A stretch of DNA of 64,000 nucleotides, taken from positions 109,308 to 173,307 of the IMG/VR virus record IMGVR_UViG_3300043395_001986; one strand, given 5' to 3'. The notes under the pieces were generated by a model that worked only from the letters and a program-made list of their open reading frames with translations, was not told the origin of the DNA and did not search any database. Positions within the stretch are counted from its first letter, which is position 1, and every line of letters starts with the position of its first letter. A program made the position numbers and the translations under genes. Source of the stretch: a virus. Of this stretch, positions 57,597 to 64,000 are shown piece by piece.

Positions 57597-59167
57597 TGAG
57601 TTTTGAATATAATAAAAAATACTTTTACGAAAGAAACGATTGGTTGTATAGAGATGATATAAATCTCAAATACGAAAATGTTTTAAAAATGCCATTCACT
57701 CAATTTGAAGAGTGGGTGGCATATTTTCGTGCTGTTGCTGTAAAAGAATGGAATGAAACCGGTGCACCACCAAGAATAGGTGTTGATGAAGCAGAAATTA
57801 TAGAAAACTTTTCTAAATTACAAACTTATAAAGTAAATGAGTTTGAAGAAAAAGATGATGATGGAAATGAAGTAATATTCAATTTCAATAAATTTGCAAC
57901 ACCTGTTAATCAATTCTTTCCTGCGATGTATAAAACTGGTATTGGTGGTTCAACATATGAAAAGCCAAAACCATCAATATATGATGTATTTGCAAATGAT
58001 GCATATCTTCCTGAATTTGTAAAAGCGATGAGAAGATTAACACGTCAAGATGGAATGTATCGTTTTACAAAAACATTGCATCTTAATCATCCTGATTTTC
58101 ATAATTCTCATATACAAAGTGGTAAAGAATGGATTGAAGAATGGATGAGAGGTAATATTAAAGAAGGTTATGAATTTTGTTTATCTCAAGCGGATAGCAA
58201 AGTTCCATCACCACCAATTACTGCACAAGAAGTAAAAGATTTGTATAAATCCGGTATCATTGGATATCATCACATTTCATCTTTAAAAACAGCAGATTGG
58301 GGTGATAACATTGATAATTTGGTAGACCTTCCAAAGCAACCTATACAAATTAAATTATATCCATTAGGTCAAACAATATTTCCAGAAGCAACCGCTGCAT
58401 TTAGAATTGGTATGGGAACACAGGCGGCAGTAAATTTCCCACCTTTAACTGCGAAATATCTTTACCAAAAATTCACAGAACATATCAAAGAACAAGATGT
58501 GATTAATATCTATGACCCATCTTCTGGGTGGGGTGGTAGAATATTAGGAGCATTATCAGTAGATGATAGAAATATTCACTACATTGGTAATGACCCTAAT
58601 ACCGAAAACCAAATACCTGAAATAGGTAAAACTAGATATGAATATTTAGCTGAATTTTTTAACAATAAAGTTCCAGGCGCTGCTAATCCATTTTGGGGAC
58701 ATGCAAATACTTACGAAATATTCACAACGGGTTCGGAAATTATAAGTGAAGACCCTAGATTTCAAAAGTATAAAGGTAAGTTGGATTTTGTATTCACTTC
58801 TCCACCTTATTTTGATAGAGAGCGATATTCTGAAGATGATACACAATCTTTTAAAAAGTTTGCTTCATATGAGAGTTGGCGAGATGGTTTTTTAAGACCA
58901 ACTTTAACAACCGCATTTGAGTATTTGAGAAACGATAGATATATTTGTTGGAATATCGCCGATATCAAAGTTGGTAGTGATAAATGGTTTACTTTGGAAC
59001 AAGATAGTATTGATATTCTTACTGAATTGGGTATGGAGTATAAAGGAAAAATAAGAATGACAATGAGTCCAATGACAGGAATGGATTTGTCAAAAGCAAA
59101 AAATAGTATGCAAATAGGTGGTGAATTTTATAAATACGAACCAATATTTGTTTTTTATAAACCTTAA
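57596..59167 (+). CDS. DNA methyltransferase (amino-methylating type), second of two
   Basis: The 523-residue protein has motif I YDPSSGWGGRILG (306-318) and motif IV TSPPYF (401-406), followed by DRERYSEDDTQS. The block around SPPYF and the motif order match the 410-residue methyltransferase at 38458, so the two are paralogues or share an origin. The N-terminal ~290 residues differ and probably set target recognition or partner binding. It is translationally coupled to the clamp gene, suggesting that methylation accompanies replication. No restriction enzyme is adjacent. Base specificity (N4-C or N6-A) is not determinable by eye. Confidence 0.8.
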   Translation: MSFEYNKKYFYERNDWLYRDDINLKYENVLKMPFTQFEEWVAYFRAVAVKEWNETGAPPRIGVDEAEIIENFSKLQTYKVNEFEEKDDDGNEVIFNFNKFATPVNQFFPAMYKTGIGGSTYEKPKPSIYDVFANDAYLPEFVKAMRRLTRQDGMYRFTKTLHLNHPDFHNSHIQSGKEWIEEWMRGNIKEGYEFCLSQADSKVPSPPITAQEVKDLYKSGIIGYHHISSLKTADWGDNIDNLVDLPKQPIQIKLYPLGQTIFPEATAAFRIGMGTQAAVNFPPLTAKYLYQKFTEHIKEQDVINIYDPSSGWGGRILGALSVDDRNIHYIGNDPNTENQIPEIGKTRYEYLAEFFNNKVPGAANPFWGHANTYEIFTTGSEIISEDPRFQKYKGKLDFVFTSPPYFDRERYSEDDTQSFKKFASYESWRDGFLRPTLTTAFEYLRNDRYICWNIADIKVGSDKWFTLEQDSIDILTELGMEYKGKIRMTMSPMTGMDLSKAKNSMQIGGEFYKYEPIFVFYKP

Positions 59168-59171
59168 TTAT

Positions 59172-59603
59172 ATGTTTGTTAAAATTAAAAAATTAAATGA
59201 AAATGCAGTAATTCCTAAATACGCTAAAGATGGCGATGCGGGAATGGATTTAGTAGCAACATCAATTATATCAGAAACCAATACACAAATTACATATGGT
59301 ATTGGATTGGCATTGGAAATACCTGATGGATTTGTAGGATTAGTATTCCCTCGTTCTTCAATTAGAAAGACTAGATTACAATTAAGTAATTCAGTTGGTG
59401 TAATTGATAGCGGATATAGAGGTGAATTACAAGCAACATTCAATAAAATTAATAACAATTCTCAATCCGAAAATGATTACAAAATAGGTGATAGAATTGC
59501 ACAAATTATGATTATTCCATATCCTAAAATAATATTTAGAGAAGTAGAAGAATTATCCAATACCGAAAGAGGCGATGGTGGATTTGGTTCTACGGGCAAA
59601 TAG
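59172..59603 (+). CDS. dut: dUTPase (trimeric type)
   Basis: From ATG 59172 the product has 143 residues. All five dUTPase motifs are visible: DAGMDLVA, PRSSIRK, GVIDSGYRGE, GDRIAQIMI and the C-terminal RGDGGFGSTG. It hydrolyses dUTP to dUMP, keeping uracil out of DNA and feeding dTMP synthesis. An in-frame ATG at 59118 lies within the methyltransferase gene and is rejected. Length and motif order are normal for the family. It works alongside the RNR in nucleotide supply. Confidence 0.95.
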   Translation: MFVKIKKLNENAVIPKYAKDGDAGMDLVATSIISETNTQITYGIGLALEIPDGFVGLVFPRSSIRKTRLQLSNSVGVIDSGYRGELQATFNKINNNSQSENDYKIGDRIAQIMIIPYPKIIFREVEELSNTERGDGGFGSTGK

Positions 59604-59607
59604 TATA

Positions 59608-59615
59608 TATTTATA
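59608..59615 (+). promoter_or_regulatory. Late-type promoter box TATTTATA before the endolysin
   Basis: The box ends 14 bases before ATG 59630. Finding it at the lone lysis gene within a replication region supports the late-promoter reading. Confidence 0.6.
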
Positions 59616-59629
59616 AAAAAATAAATACT

Positions 59630-60466
59630 ATGATTTTAAAAAGAGGTGATAACAACGATAATGTTAAAAAACTACAAGAGAAATTACATTTAGACCCGGT
59701 AGGAAACTTTGGACCTAAAACCGAAGAAGCAGTTAAAGTATGGCAAGCAGCTCATGGTTTGGCAGCAGATGGTATTGTGGGTGATAAGACTTGGGCAATG
59801 ATTATGGGTGAAGAAGAACATGCAGAAGTTAAACAACAAGTTGCAGCAGTATCCAATTCAACAGGTCTTAATCTATCTAAATTAAAAGGACATATTCCTG
59901 ATGCAGTAATCGCAATGATTCCTGATACAGCAGCTAAGTTCCAAATTAATACTCCGTTAAGATTGGCACACTTCTTAGCACAATGTGGACACGAAAGTGG
60001 TGGATTCAGATTAACAAAAGAAAACCTAAACTATTCAGCTAAAGGTTTGAATGGTATCTTTAAGAAATACTTCCCAACTTTAGAATCAGCTCTACCTTAC
60101 GAAAGAAAGCCTGAAAAGATTGCAAACAAAGTATATGGTGGAAGAATGGGTAACGGCCCTGAAAGTAGTGGTGATGGTGCAAAGTTTTGCGGCCGTGGAT
60201 ATATTCAATTAACAGGTAGAGATAACTATACTGCATTTGGTAAAGCAATCGGGGAAGATGTAACAACAAACCCACAAGTAGTAGCTGAAAAATACGCGTT
60301 ATTATCAGCAGCATGGTTCTTCAATAAGAACAAATTACATATAATGGCTGATGGTGGTGCGACTGACGCAGTAGTAACATCAATTACTAAAAGAGTAAAT
60401 GGTGGAACAATTGGTTTAGCAGATAGAATTAAACATTTTAAAGAATACTATAATTTATTAGCGTAA
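59630..60466 (+). CDS. Endolysin: peptidoglycan-binding domain plus GH19 lysozyme/chitinase-type domain
   Basis: In this 278-residue protein, residues 1-60 form a PG_binding_1 domain (RGDNNDNVKKLQEKLHLDP, GNFGPKTEEAVKVWQ). Residues ~85-278 are GH19: AHFLAQCGHESGGF with catalytic E122, and GRGYIQLTGRDNY (188-200). It would cut the glycan backbone of peptidoglycan at lysis. No signal peptide is visible, so a holin or another pore is needed; no clear holin gene is adjacent. The preceding TATTTATA box marks it as late. A 58-residue gene overlaps its stop. Confidence 0.92.
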   Translation: MILKRGDNNDNVKKLQEKLHLDPVGNFGPKTEEAVKVWQAAHGLAADGIVGDKTWAMIMGEEEHAEVKQQVAAVSNSTGLNLSKLKGHIPDAVIAMIPDTAAKFQINTPLRLAHFLAQCGHESGGFRLTKENLNYSAKGLNGIFKKYFPTLESALPYERKPEKIANKVYGGRMGNGPESSGDGAKFCGRGYIQLTGRDNYTAFGKAIGEDVTTNPQVVAEKYALLSAAWFFNKNKLHIMADGGATDAVVTSITKRVNGGTIGLADRIKHFKEYYNLLA

Positions 60467-60642
60467 TGGCAAGTATATTAGAATTAACACAAAAAATTAG
60501 AGAAAATTTAAGAATTTTAGAAACCGAAGAAGGTATAGAAAGTTCAGTTTTGGATGAAATATGGGATTATGTAACCGAAATTGATGATATTGTATATGAA
60601 TCCGAGGAAGAAGATGGTAGATTTGAAGATATAGATGAATAA
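60466..60642 (+). CDS. Small acidic protein after the endolysin
   Basis: The 58-residue product begins MASILELTQKIRENLRILET and ends in a strongly acidic tail (EEEDGRFEDIDE). It is helical, with no membrane segment, so it is not a holin. It is translationally coupled to the endolysin through the shared TAATG and could regulate or accompany lysis; that is inferred from position only. Confidence 0.6.
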   Translation: MASILELTQKIRENLRILETEEGIESSVLDEIWDYVTEIDDIVYESEEEDGRFEDIDE

Positions 60643-60643
60643 A

Positions 60644-60675
60644 TTTGGTAGAATGGAATAATATTCGTATTTTTG
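60644..60675 (+). promoter_or_regulatory. Bacteroidota-type promoter for the clamp loader operon
   Basis: TTTG (60644-60647), 20 bases, TATTTTTG (60668-60675). The ATG is at 60695. A clean restart after the late endolysin unit. Confidence 0.78.
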
Positions 60676-60694
60676 TATAAAATAACGAATAATT

Positions 60695-61645
60695 ATGAGC
60701 TTTTTCTCTACAAACGAAACAACTAAAAAAGATAATTCACTTTGGGTAGAAAAATACAGACCTAATAAATTAAGTGAATATATAGGTAACGAACTATTAA
60801 AAGAAAAGGTGCAGGGATATCTTGATGAAAATGATATTCCACACCTTTTGCTTTATGGCAAAGCCGGGACTGGTAAAACAACATTAGCAAAACTTATTGT
60901 TAATTCGATTGAATGTGATAGTATGATTATCAATGCTTCGGATGAAAATAATGTTGAGACCGTTCGTAACAAAGTAAAAAACTTCGCAAGTGGTGCGGGT
61001 TTCAAAGGATTCAAAATCATTATATTGGATGAGTTTGATTATATGACTCCAAACGCACAAGCAATTCTCCGTAATCTAATGGAGACATTTTCAAAACATT
61101 GTAGATTTATTCTAACTTGCAATTATCATGAAAAGATTATTGAACCAATTTTAAGTAGATGTCAAACATTTGCAGTAACACCACCAACTAAAAAAGATGT
61201 TGCGGTGCATGTAGCCTCTATTTTGGAAAACGAAAAAATTAAATTTGAACCAAAAGTATTAAGTGAAATTGTTCAACAATTTTATCCAGATATTCGTAGA
61301 GTATTAAATACTTGTCAATTACAATCATCAAAGGGTGAATTGAAATTGGATAAACAATCAATTGTAAGTTCTGATTTTAAAACAAAAATAGTTGACATCT
61401 TAAAGTCGGAAGCAGATAGAAGAACAACTTATATGGAAGTAAGACAGACTGTTTTAGATGCAAAAGTAAAAAACTTTGCAGAAGTTTATTCTTACCTATA
61501 TGAAAAAGTTGATGAATATGCAAGTGGAAATACATCAAATGTAACTATTGCAATTGCAGATGGTATGTACAAAGATACCTTTGTTATAGACAAAGAGATT
61601 ATGTTTATGGCAACAATGATTGGAATTATTAATACAATAAAATAA
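60695..61645 (+). CDS. Clamp loader large subunit (T4 gp44/RFC-like)
   Basis: The 316-residue AAA+ protein has Walker A GKAGTGKT (55-62), Walker B IIILDEFD (~108-115) and the S-R-C motif (ILSRCQTF) that provides the arginine finger. [16 protein letters not shown] near the N-terminus is the classical clamp-loader start. It forms the ATPase part of the complex that opens and loads the gp45-like clamp. The small subunit (gp62-like) is three genes downstream, interrupted by a GroES-like and a zinc-ribbon gene. Confidence 0.93.
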   Translation: MSFFSTNETTKKDNSLWVEKYRPNKLSEYIGNELLKEKVQGYLDENDIPHLLLYGKAGTGKTTLAKLIVNSIECDSMIINASDENNVETVRNKVKNFASGAGFKGFKIIILDEFDYMTPNAQAILRNLMETFSKHCRFILTCNYHEKIIEPILSRCQTFAVTPPTKKDVAVHVASILENEKIKFEPKVLSEIVQQFYPDIRRVLNTCQLQSSKGELKLDKQSIVSSDFKTKIVDILKSEADRRTTYMEVRQTVLDAKVKNFAEVYSYLYEKVDEYASGNTSNVTIAIADGMYKDTFVIDKEIMFMATMIGIINTIK

Positions 61646-61646
61646 A

Positions 61647-61955
61647 ATGACAGAAAATTTTAAAACAGCAAAACCATTGGGAGATAGAGTCCTAATAGAA
61701 ATTGAATCAGAAGAAAAAACAATTAATGGAATTATTATTCCAGATACGGTCAAAATGGGAGATAATAAAATAGGAAAAGTAGTATCAGTTGGTGATGGTA
61801 TATATACCAATGATGGTATTCTTATACCTATGGCAGTTAAAGTTGGTGATAGTGTTATGTTACCCGGTGGTAGTATGAGTGTATCAACTATTAAATTAAA
61901 CAACAAAGACTATTATCTTTGTAGAGAAATGGATTTATTAATGATTATTAAATAA
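61647..61955 (+). CDS. GroES-like co-chaperonin (Cpn10; functional analogue of T4 gp31)
   Basis: The 102-residue protein contains [47 protein letters not shown] and a C-terminal [17 protein letters not shown], the Cpn10 order of motifs. T4 supplies gp31 to replace GroES for folding its capsid protein. This protein probably caps host GroEL in the same way. The mobile-loop region lies around residues 20-35. Its position between clamp loader subunits is unusual. It starts one base after gp44-like and may be co-expressed. Confidence 0.88.
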   Translation: MTENFKTAKPLGDRVLIEIESEEKTINGIIIPDTVKMGDNKIGKVVSVGDGIYTNDGILIPMAVKVGDSVMLPGGSMSVSTIKLNNKDYYLCREMDLLMIIK

Positions 61956-61961
61956 AAAGTT

Positions 61962-62222
61962 ATGCAAAAAGGACAACCGGTACAGGAATTGGATTGGAGT
62001 AAAGCACAGGAATTACAATGTGTTAAATGCAACGGAGATATATTTTTACCAGCAGTAAAAGTAAAAAAATTAAGTAGATTAGTATCTATGTTACCAAACG
62101 ATGTTATGGGACCATATGATGTTTTTTTATGTGCAAATTGTGGGACAGTTTGTGATGAATTAATACCAGAAGAATTTAAAAACAAAGTAATAAAACCAGC
62201 AAATGGCGGAATCATCAGCTAA
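61962..62222 (+). CDS. Small zinc-ribbon protein between clamp loader genes
   Basis: The 86-residue protein has CVKCNGD near residue 20 and CANCGTVCDEL near 60, two CxxC pairs forming a probable zinc ribbon. It overlaps the start of the gp62-like gene by 20 bases, so it is co-translated. Nucleic-acid or protein binding in the replisome is likely but undefined. I do not recognise a named family. Confidence 0.65.
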   Translation: MQKGQPVQELDWSKAQELQCVKCNGDIFLPAVKVKKLSRLVSMLPNDVMGPYDVFLCANCGTVCDELIPEEFKNKVIKPANGGIIS

Positions 62223-62673
62223 TAAAAGATTAGGTCTATTTGACCATATAAATGCAGTTACATCCGTACAAGACCCAAATTATTTCAAAAAAATATCAGA
62301 AGAAGATAAAAAGACGTGGAGTAATTATATGATTATTCGTTATCTTTCTATGAGTTATGAACTTATTGAAATGATAGGGGAAATACAATCTCTTGCACAA
62401 GAAATGGAACCTGAAATTTTATACAAAACTCTTATAGATTTAGTTCCAAAGAAAAAATATTATCTTAAATGGATGAAAGGTAAAAAAACAACTGACTATG
62501 AAGATTTTTTATATGATTTGATGGTAAAAGAATACGAAGAAAGTAAAGAACATATTGAAGAATATTTGGATATTTTATATGAATCTAGAAGTGGTAGAGA
62601 ACATATTCAATCTTTATGTGAAAAATATGGAATAGATAAAAAAGAAATTACGAAGTTAAAACTTAAAATTTAA
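62203..62673 (+). CDS. Clamp loader small subunit (T4 gp62-like)
   Basis: The 156-residue protein contains LGLFDHINAVTSVQDPNYFK, YMIIRYLSMSYELIEMIGEI and LVPKKKYYLKWMKGKK. These match, in order, the N-terminal helix, the central VNR-LS...N--M block and the P-KR---W-K block of gp62-type subunits. It pairs with the gp44-like ATPase to load the clamp. Its overlap with the zinc-ribbon gene and abutment to the nuclease gene suggest a single operon from the promoter at 60644. Confidence 0.72.
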   Translation: MAESSANKRLGLFDHINAVTSVQDPNYFKKISEEDKKTWSNYMIIRYLSMSYELIEMIGEIQSLAQEMEPEILYKTLIDLVPKKKYYLKWMKGKKTTDYEDFLYDLMVKEYEESKEHIEEYLDILYESRSGREHIQSLCEKYGIDKKEITKLKLKI

Positions 62674-63546
62674 ATGGCAAAAGTTAGTTACTCTCAATAT
62701 ACAATGTGGGCAAATTGTCCGCAACAATACAAATTGGCATACATAGATGACTTGAGTGAAAGTACATCAAACATCAATACTATATTTGGTACTGCTATGC
62801 ATGAAGTTTTGCAACATTATTTGACCGTATTCTATGGTATATCCAAAAAACAAGCAAATGAAATTGACTTGAAAAAAATGTTATTGGATAGTTTACGAGA
62901 AAATTTCAAAAAAGAACAAGAAAAAGCACCGGATGGTACTATTGTTGCAACAAAAGAAGAATTAGAAGAATTTTATGGTGATGGTATAGAGATTCTTAAT
63001 TGGTTTGCAAAAAAGTCAGATACAATTTTTTCTAAAAAAGGATGGGAATTGGTAGGAGTTGAAAGAGCACTTAACATCAAAGTTAAGGAAAATGTAAACT
63101 ATATGGGATTTATAGATGTGTTATTAAAACACAAACCATCTGGTGACCATTTAATTATTGACTTTAAAACAAGTAGAAGTGGTTGGACTAAAGATATGAA
63201 AAAAGATAAAACAAAACTAAATCAGTTATTGTTATATAAACATTTTCTTTCGGAACAATATAAGATTGATATTAATAAGATTAAAGTAGAATATCACATT
63301 ATTAAAAGAAAGATAAATAAAGATTATGAATATCCAATACCACATATTTCAGTATTTGCACCTGCAAATGGAGCAATTACTGTCAAAAAAGGTGTAAAAG
63401 AATTTATGGAATTCGTGCATTCAGTTTTTAAAGAGGATGGTTCATATAATATGGAAGCAGATTATACACCAAATCCAGGAGAAAAAAATAAAAATTGTAG
63501 ATGGTGCGAATTTAAAGATAAAAAAATATGTCCTCTTTTTAAATAA
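62674..63546 (+). CDS. RecB/Cas4-like PD-(D/E)XK nuclease with likely Fe-S cluster
   Basis: In this 290-residue protein, SYSQYTMWANCPQQYKLAYI opens the fold, GTAMHEVLQHYL follows, and LIIDFKTSRSG carries the D-x(n)-D-x-K catalytic site. C15, C275, C278 and C286 form the C...CxxC...C pattern of the iron-sulphur cluster in AddB/Cas4-type nucleases. It likely trims DNA ends in recombination or repair, perhaps together with UvsX. No CRISPR array or helicase partner is nearby. It abuts the gp62-like gene and is followed by a late-type box. Confidence 0.85.
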   Translation: MAKVSYSQYTMWANCPQQYKLAYIDDLSESTSNINTIFGTAMHEVLQHYLTVFYGISKKQANEIDLKKMLLDSLRENFKKEQEKAPDGTIVATKEELEEFYGDGIEILNWFAKKSDTIFSKKGWELVGVERALNIKVKENVNYMGFIDVLLKHKPSGDHLIIDFKTSRSGWTKDMKKDKTKLNQLLLYKHFLSEQYKIDINKIKVEYHIIKRKINKDYEYPIPHISVFAPANGAITVKKGVKEFMEFVHSVFKEDGSYNMEADYTPNPGEKNKNCRWCEFKDKKICPLFK

Positions 63547-63551
63547 ATATA

Positions 63552-63559
63552 TATTTATA
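63552..63559 (+). promoter_or_regulatory. TATTTATA box before the last small genes
   Basis: The box is 28 bases before ATG 63588 and is followed by a strong SD (AAAGGAGG, 63576-63583). It may begin another late unit that includes the glycosyltransferase-like gene. Confidence 0.45.
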
Positions 63560-63587
63560 TATATAAATAAAATAAAAGGAGGAAAAT

Positions 63588-63788
63588 ATGTCAAAAGTAA
63601 AAACAAGACTTACCTCTGTTAAGGTTTTGGAAACTTTATATAATCGTTTCAAAATTCATACCATTGAAGATGAAACAAATTTACAAAAAGTAGTAAACAG
63701 AAGTTTACATTTATATGTTAAAGATGCAGATTATAGAGAGCAAATAAAACAATGTACGGAGTTACAAGTTAGTGGTTCACAATTTTAA
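63588..63788 (+). CDS. Small ribbon-helix-helix-like protein
   Basis: The 66-residue product has an N-terminal strand-like segment with basic residues (KVKTRLTSVKVLETLYNRFK) and two helices (LQKVVNRSLHLYVKD), an arrangement that resembles ribbon-helix-helix DNA-binding proteins. It could be a small regulator of the adjacent promoter. A strong SD precedes it and the glycosyltransferase-like gene follows after eight bases. The fold call rests on pattern only. Confidence 0.5.
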   Translation: MSKVKTRLTSVKVLETLYNRFKIHTIEDETNLQKVVNRSLHLYVKDADYREQIKQCTELQVSGSQF

Positions 63789-63796
63789 AAAAAGTT

Positions 63797-64000
63797 ATGG
63801 CAAAAAAGAAAATTTTGTTACTATCAGATGATTTAAGAATGACGAGTGGTATTGCAACAATTTCTCGTCAATTAGTTTTAGGGACAGTTGATAAATATGA
63901 TTGGGTACAATTAGGTGCAGCAATCAATCACCCAGAACAAGGAAAGGTATTTGACTTATCCGAAGATATAAAAAATAGAACAGGTGTAGAAAATGCTTCT
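63797..64000 (+). CDS. Glycosyltransferase-like protein (N-terminus, partial)
   Basis: Sixty-eight residues are visible before the window ends. MAKKKILLLSDDLRMTSGIA, then TISRQLVLGTVDKYDWVQLG, resembles the N-terminal Rossmann-type start of phage GT-B glycosyltransferases (LLLSDD.R..SG.a). It may modify DNA bases, as T4 glucosyltransferases do, or surface sugars. The catalytic C-terminal half is not visible, so the function is tentative. Confidence 0.6.
   Translation, partial: MAKKKILLLSDDLRMTSGIATISRQLVLGTVDKYDWVQLGAAINHPEQGKVFDLSEDIKNRTGVENAS

Overview
The window is AT-rich phage DNA in which every recognisable gene lies on the + strand. It carries a T4-like myovirus core: contractile tail sheath and tube, baseplate proteins, and the gp32, UvsX, gp41, gp43, gp44, gp45 and gp62 replication types. 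The host is very probably a Bacteroidota (Flavobacteriia/Cytophagia-type) bacterium. At least ten non-coding sites match the Bacteroidota promoter form TTTG-N19/20-TAnnTTTG, and the reading frames, tmRNA and DUF5522 protein fit that group. This host assignment is inference from motifs, not from a database match.

Layout. 1-10.5 kb: tail-fibre genes (two end in S74 self-cleaving chaperone domains), a glycosyltransferase-like protein, and a structural protein with an intein-like Hint domain and a LamG-like C-terminus. 10.5-23.4 kb: sheath, tube, gp26-like protein, tape measure, baseplate and hub proteins. 23.4-28.9 kb: a PhyH-like oxygenase, a divergent family-A polymerase-like protein and unknowns. 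29.4-36.5 kb: SSB, UvsX, 5' nuclease, helicase, class II ribonucleotide reductase and thioredoxin. 36.5-45.2 kb: accessory enzymes (asparagine synthase, GNAT, DNA methyltransferase, AAA ATPase, SGNH-like proteins, metallophosphoesterase, cyclic-phosphate receiver-like protein) and small membrane proteins.

45.2-51.5 kb is an RNA-gene island. It holds a phage tmRNA, 21 recognisable tRNAs (including an initiator-type tRNA), a roughly 1.5-kb non-coding transcription unit with its own promoter and terminator, and about ten further spacer segments that fold into stem-closed or pseudoknotted RNAs. Four small or ordinary protein genes are embedded in it. This island is the most unusual part of the window.

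51.5-64 kb: a nucleoside-phosphorylase-like protein, two accessory proteins, DNA polymerase B, sliding clamp, a second DNA methyltransferase, dUTPase, GH19 endolysin, clamp loader large subunit, a GroES-like protein, clamp loader small subunit, a RecB-like nuclease and the start of a glycosyltransferase-like gene.

Two promoter classes can be read by eye. TAnnTTTG-type sites precede replication, accessory and RNA genes, while TATTTATA sites, often 15-21 bases before the start codon, precede structural genes and the endolysin. This suggests host-sigma-driven early/middle expression and a separate late promoter. The replication proteins form a nearly complete T4-type replisome. RNR, thioredoxin and dUTPase supply nucleotides, the RNA island would supplement host translation and ribosome rescue, and the tail genes plus endolysin complete the late programme.
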